7,755 nucleotides of DNA from an uncultured Eubacteriaceae bacterium (GTDB taxonomy: Bacteria; Bacillota; Clostridia; Lachnospirales; CAG-274): positions 1 through 7,755 of the forward strand of contig CANOGI010000097.1 in the NCBI GenBank assembly GCA_947565475.1, given 5' to 3'. The first letter of the stretch is position 1. Each line of letters starts with the position of its first letter. Position numbers and translations under genes: made by a program. This document shows, in pieces, positions 5,708 through 7,755 of the stretch. The notes under the pieces were generated by a model. The model was given only the letters and a program-made list of their open reading frames with translations. It was not told the origin of the DNA and did not search any database.

Positions 5708-6564
5708 GTTGTATTCTCCTTAATTTCTATATTTTTCATAATTTTTATTGACTCGTCTTCTGAAAACTTGCCTGTGACGCAATATATTTTATTATTAATA
5801 GACCATTCAATAAGAGACCATTCATTATTTTTAAAATAATAAAACGCTGTGTTATTGAAATCATATTTATAATAATTATTTTCAGTTTTTTCAATAGAAA
5901 TATTAAAATCATAACTTATGGGATAAATTTTATATTTTATATCATACTTATCATTAATATATGAAATAGTTATTTTATTATCTAATGACAATTCTATTGA
6001 AACCAGTTTGGAATTTTCAGGAATATAGTTGAGAGCAGGAACAAATGTATTTGTATATTCTTCTAAATCGGACAGTGACTCAAAATTAAGAAAACCATCC
6101 TCATTAACGCTATAATTTTTTTCTGATTTTAAATTTAAAATATCAGAAGTCCATTTTAATATAAGCTTGAAGATGTTAATACCAGCTATGACAGAGATAA
6201 GATTGATACAAAGGAAAACTAAGATTATTCCAAAAATAATTGATAATTTCTTTTTAGGAGATTTAAGCTTATTTTCTGAAGATTTAAGTTTATTTTCTGG
6301 AAACTCAAGACTATCTTCGGGGTCATCAATTTCTGGAAGGTAGTTTTTCTCGAAGTCTTCCCACGCTTTTTCTGTTGAAAATGAACTTCGGTTAGGAGCA
6401 ATTTCGTTTAGTTTAAACATAATTTCGTCAATTCTGTTAAGCTGAGCATAATTAATTTTTGAATCAAGTATTAACATAAGTTCTCTCTCAAGGGCAGCCA
6501 CCTCCTTTTGCTTTATATCGAGATTGTCACCTCCATTTGTTTTATTTTCAGGAAGTTTTTCCAT
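5704..6564 (-). CDS. Single-pass membrane protein, putative anti-sigma factor with DUF4367-like C-terminal domain
   Basis: The 286-residue protein has a cytoplasmic N-terminal part (about 1-104) that is charged and helical, including an EVAALERELMLILDSKI segment. One strong membrane segment follows (about 107-129, KKKLSIIFGIILVFLCINLISV), then an extracytoplasmic part. That part (about 165-280) has FVPALNYIPEN near its start and NNEWSLIEWSINNKIYCVTGKFSEDE near its end. This resembles the DUF4367 domain found on clostridial anti-sigma-like proteins. It directly follows an ECF sigma gene, the usual place for the partner that holds the sigma factor at the membrane. No zinc-binding HxxxCxxC motif is seen. 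The ATG at 6564 has AGGAGG 11 bases upstream. Two 21-base tandem repeats encode ENKLKSS/ENKLKSP just before the membrane segment. The anti-sigma role is inferred from context and architecture. Confidence 0.8.
   Translation of the reverse strand: MEKLPENKTNGGDNLDIKQKEVAALERELMLILDSKINYAQLNRIDEIMFKLNEIAPNRSSFSTEKAWEDFEKNYLPEIDDPEDSLEFPENKLKSSENKLKSPKKKLSIIFGIILVFLCINLISVIAGINIFKLILKWTSDILNLKSEKNYSVNEDGFLNFESLSDLEEYTNTFVPALNYIPENSKLVSIELSLDNKITISYINDKYDIKYKIYPISYDFNISIEKTENNYYKYDFNNTAFYYFKNNEWSLIEWSINNKIYCVTGKFSEDESIKIMKNIEIKENTT
6259..6300 (-). repeat. Two tandem 21-base repeats within the anti-sigma gene
   Basis: AGATTTAAGCTTATTTTCTG and AGATTTAAGTTTATTTTCTG (plus strand) follow each other directly, each 21 bases long including the last base. 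They encode two copies of the ENKLKS heptad in the linker ahead of the membrane segment. The near-identity points to a recent in-frame duplication. Confidence 0.8.
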
Positions 6565-6599
6565 AGCAAATAATACCTCCTATCTATTTTTGATTTAAA

Positions 6600-6614
6600 T
6601 GACAAAATTTGTCA
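6600..6614. repeat. Palindrome spanning the sigma-factor stop codon
   Basis: TGACAAA-A-TTTGTCA is a perfect 7-base dyad around one central base. Its outer TGA is the stop codon of the sigma gene on the minus strand. It could be a weak RNA hairpin between the sigma and anti-sigma genes or an incidental symmetry. It has no U-run, so it is not a terminator. Confidence 0.5.
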
Positions 6615-7148
6615 CTTTTTCTTGTAAAATTTTTTCAATTTTTTGTTTATTCTTGTACCAGTTGTTGTTACGGCAGTATAACTCATACCAAGTTTCTGCG
6701 CTATTTCTTTGTTTGAAAGTTCATCAATATATTTATATTTTATAAAATTAATTTCTTTTTCCGTTAATATATCTTTTAATTTGTCAATAAAATCTTTATT
6801 TTTCAATTCCTCAAAATATGTATCCGTTACAAAGTTTTTCTCAATAAAATTGCTTATTTTGCTGTCGAATAAATCAAATAACTCAATTTTCACAAGTGAA
6901 TTATTAATTTTAATTTTTTTTGAGCGGGTGACCTCTTTTATTTTAAAATTGAGGGTTTTACATAACCAAGCTACTTGATTAGGGTGGTTATATAAAATTG
7001 ATACTTTGGATGAGGCGATTAGAAATGTTTCTTGTAGAATCTCCATCGCGAGTTCTTGATTGTGAGTTGTACGCAGCGCGATATTGTACAAATATTTACT
7101 GTAATTAATATATAGATTTTTTATAAATGCACGTTCTTCACGATTCAA
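6612..7148 (-). CDS. ECF-type RNA polymerase sigma factor
   Basis: This small sigma factor of 178 residues directs RNA polymerase to a limited set of promoters in response to a surface signal. Region 2 (about 12-75) shows LYNIALRTTHNQELAMEILQ, ETFLIA and NQVAWLCKTLNFKIKE. Region 4 (about 126-172) has LTEKEINFIKYKYIDELSNK, EIAQKLGMSYTAV and a closing RINKKLKKF, a clear helix-turn-helix. A poorly conserved linker of about 50 residues separates them, and regions 1 and 3 are absent, as in the ECF group. The start codon is TTG at 7148, preceded by AGAGGTGG. The next in-frame Met is inside region 2, so no later start fits. The gene is followed after 47 bases by the putative anti-sigma gene. Its promoter region carries a -35/-10 pair and a dyad. 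The target regulon is unknown; the extra secreted-protein gene may be one output. Confidence 0.9.
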   Translation of the reverse strand: MNREERAFIKNLYINYSKYLYNIALRTTHNQELAMEILQETFLIASSKVSILYNHPNQVAWLCKTLNFKIKEVTRSKKIKINNSLVKIELFDLFDSKISNFIEKNFVTDTYFEELKNKDFIDKLKDILTEKEINFIKYKYIDELSNKEIAQKLGMSYTAVTTTGTRINKKLKKFYKKK

Positions 7149-7152
7149 AATA

Positions 7153-7160
7153 CCACCTCT
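7153..7160 (-). promoter_or_regulatory. Ribosome binding site supporting the TTG start of the sigma factor
   Basis: AGAGGTGG on the minus strand lies 4 bases before the TTG at 7148 counted from its last G, or about 8 counted from its AGAGG core. No ATG or GTG lies in frame nearby, so the rare start codon is the best supported. Confidence 0.6.
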
Positions 7161-7184
7161 GTTTTTGGGAATATTTGTAATTAA

Positions 7185-7213
7185 ATTATAGAATAAAATA
7201 TTTTGTTACACAA
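7185..7213 (-). promoter_or_regulatory. Promoter of the sigma-factor operon
   Basis: TTGTGT (7208-7213) and a consensus TATAAT (7185-7190) are separated by 17 bases, fitting sigma-A. The overlapping TGTAAC resembles the -35 elements of ECF-dependent promoters (TGAAAC/TGTAAC type), so autoregulation is possible but unproven. Confidence 0.6.
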
Positions 7214-7219
7214 TATTTT
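7195..7219. repeat. Inverted repeat over the -35 region of the sigma operon
   Basis: AAAATATT (7195-7202) and AATATTTT (7212-7219) are exact complements 9 bases apart and cover the -35 element. This position suits a repressor site, possibly for the XRE protein encoded next door. The arms are pure A/T, so chance is a real alternative. Confidence 0.35.
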
Positions 7220-7224
7220 AATAA

Positions 7225-7572
7225 TTAAGTGTGTTTATTTTTTGAGTTTTTAAAATATTCAAATAGATTATCCAAAGTATTTTTCAATAATTTATACTCA
7301 TTTTCATTTAACGAGCTGATTTTATAGTTGTTGTTGTTTGGTATAATGTTTTGTCGGTTCGCCTTTATAAGATCGCTTGCTAAAATATCCAAATTCACAT
7401 TTAAAACATCAGCGATTTTGAAAAACATTTCAAGTTTTGGGGTTTTCTTTCCACATTCAATAGCGCTTATATAATTGCTGCTTACATTTAATTTGTTCGC
7501 TAATTCTTCTTGTGTTAATCCTAATTTTTTTCGTGCTTGTTTTATATTTAAACCAAGTTGTATTTTGTTCAT
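7225..7572 (-). CDS. XRE-family helix-turn-helix transcriptional regulator
   Basis: This small cytoplasmic DNA-binding protein of 115 residues carries a Cro/C1-type helix-turn-helix at about 6-63. LGLNIKQARKKLGLTQEELA is followed by NKLNVSSNYISAIECGKKTP and then LEMFFKIADVLNVNLDILAS, all classic for the family. The C-terminal part (about 64-115) has an Asn-rich linker and a short helical segment (EYKLLKNTLDNLFEYFKN) that may mediate dimerisation. There is no protease, metal-binding or sugar-binding domain. The ATG at 7572 has GGTGAT 5 bases upstream, which is close but usable. The sigma-factor operon begins 76 bases after its stop and has its own promoter. Control of that operon or of its own gene is plausible but not shown. 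No phage or plasmid gene is visible nearby. Confidence 0.9.
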   Translation of the reverse strand: MNKIQLGLNIKQARKKLGLTQEELANKLNVSSNYISAIECGKKTPKLEMFFKIADVLNVNLDILASDLIKANRQNIIPNNNNYKISSLNENEYKLLKNTLDNLFEYFKNSKNKHT

Positions 7573-7607
7573 TAACTATCACCATGTATAATACTAGTTG
7601 AGTTAAT
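7571..7607. repeat. Short inverted repeat at the XRE start
   Basis: ATTAACT (7571-7577) and AGTTAAT (7601-7607) are exact complements with centres 30 bases apart, which is about three helical turns. One arm overlaps the start codon. This could be an autoregulatory site for the XRE protein, but the arms are short and AT-rich, so support is weak. Confidence 0.25.
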
Positions 7608-7755
7608 TATAGCTATTTGTATAAATATTTGGAACAAACCAATAGTATTATATAACACTAACAGATATATATTTTTTGAAATTTTTTTGAAATTATTGTA
7701 AATTTTAGATGAATTTTGATAGAAAAGGGTGTCAAAACTAATCGAATTTTTGTAT

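Noticed and set aside
6709..6978. Plus-strand open frame of 89 codons opposite the sigma factor
   Set aside because: It is an antisense shadow of an AT-rich gene with no supporting signal.
7573..7755. A gene or promoter in the last 183 bases
   Set aside because: A TTGACA-like hexamer on the minus strand near 7731 has no matching -10 at proper spacing, and no open frame of useful length is present.

Overview
The window looks like chromosomal DNA from a low-GC Firmicute, most likely a Clostridia-class anaerobe. The base composition is AT-rich. AGGAGG-type ribosome binding sites stand before most genes. The PTS gene order matches Bacillus subtilis glcT-ptsG-ptsH-ptsI, and the small XRE and ECF regulators are of clostridial type. 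Species cannot be fixed from the sequence alone. Every convincing gene lies on the minus strand, so transcription runs from high to low coordinates.

Region 1 (about 5040 down to 1) is a sugar-PTS locus. A near-perfect sigma-A promoter (5011-5039) is followed by a LicT/BglG-class RAT antiterminator (4940-4968). The RAT overlaps an intrinsic terminator (4894-4944). Then come a four-histidine LicT/GlcT-family antiterminator (4033-4869), a glucose-family EIICBA permease (1315-3465), HPr (1034-1291) and the N-terminal part of enzyme I (1-421, cut by the window edge). Phosphate should flow PEP -> enzyme I -> HPr -> EIIA -> EIIB -> sugar. The antiterminator probably senses this flow through its PRD histidines and controls its own transcript. 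The HPr has Lys at position 46, where Firmicute HPr normally carries the regulatory Ser46.

Region 2 is the set of unusually repeat-rich gaps within this locus. Four related MITE-like elements (476-611, 3536-3634, 3659-3865 and a decayed copy at 5131-5239) share TATAGTCAA...TTGACTATA ends and a conserved left half. All lie in the same orientation. A separate foldback element of about 378 bp (623-1000) sits beside the first copy, between ptsH and ptsI.

Region 3 (7148 down to 5264) is a compact three-gene operon: an ECF sigma factor with a TTG start, a single-pass membrane protein with a DUF4367-like C-terminal region (putative anti-sigma factor), and a small secreted protein whose start overlaps the previous stop by 4 bases. 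It ends at a bidirectional hairpin terminator lying inside the decayed MITE copy. This is the least described part of the window and looks like a cell-surface signalling module. Region 4 (7225-7572) is a small XRE-type regulator. The last 183 bases contain no gene I can support.
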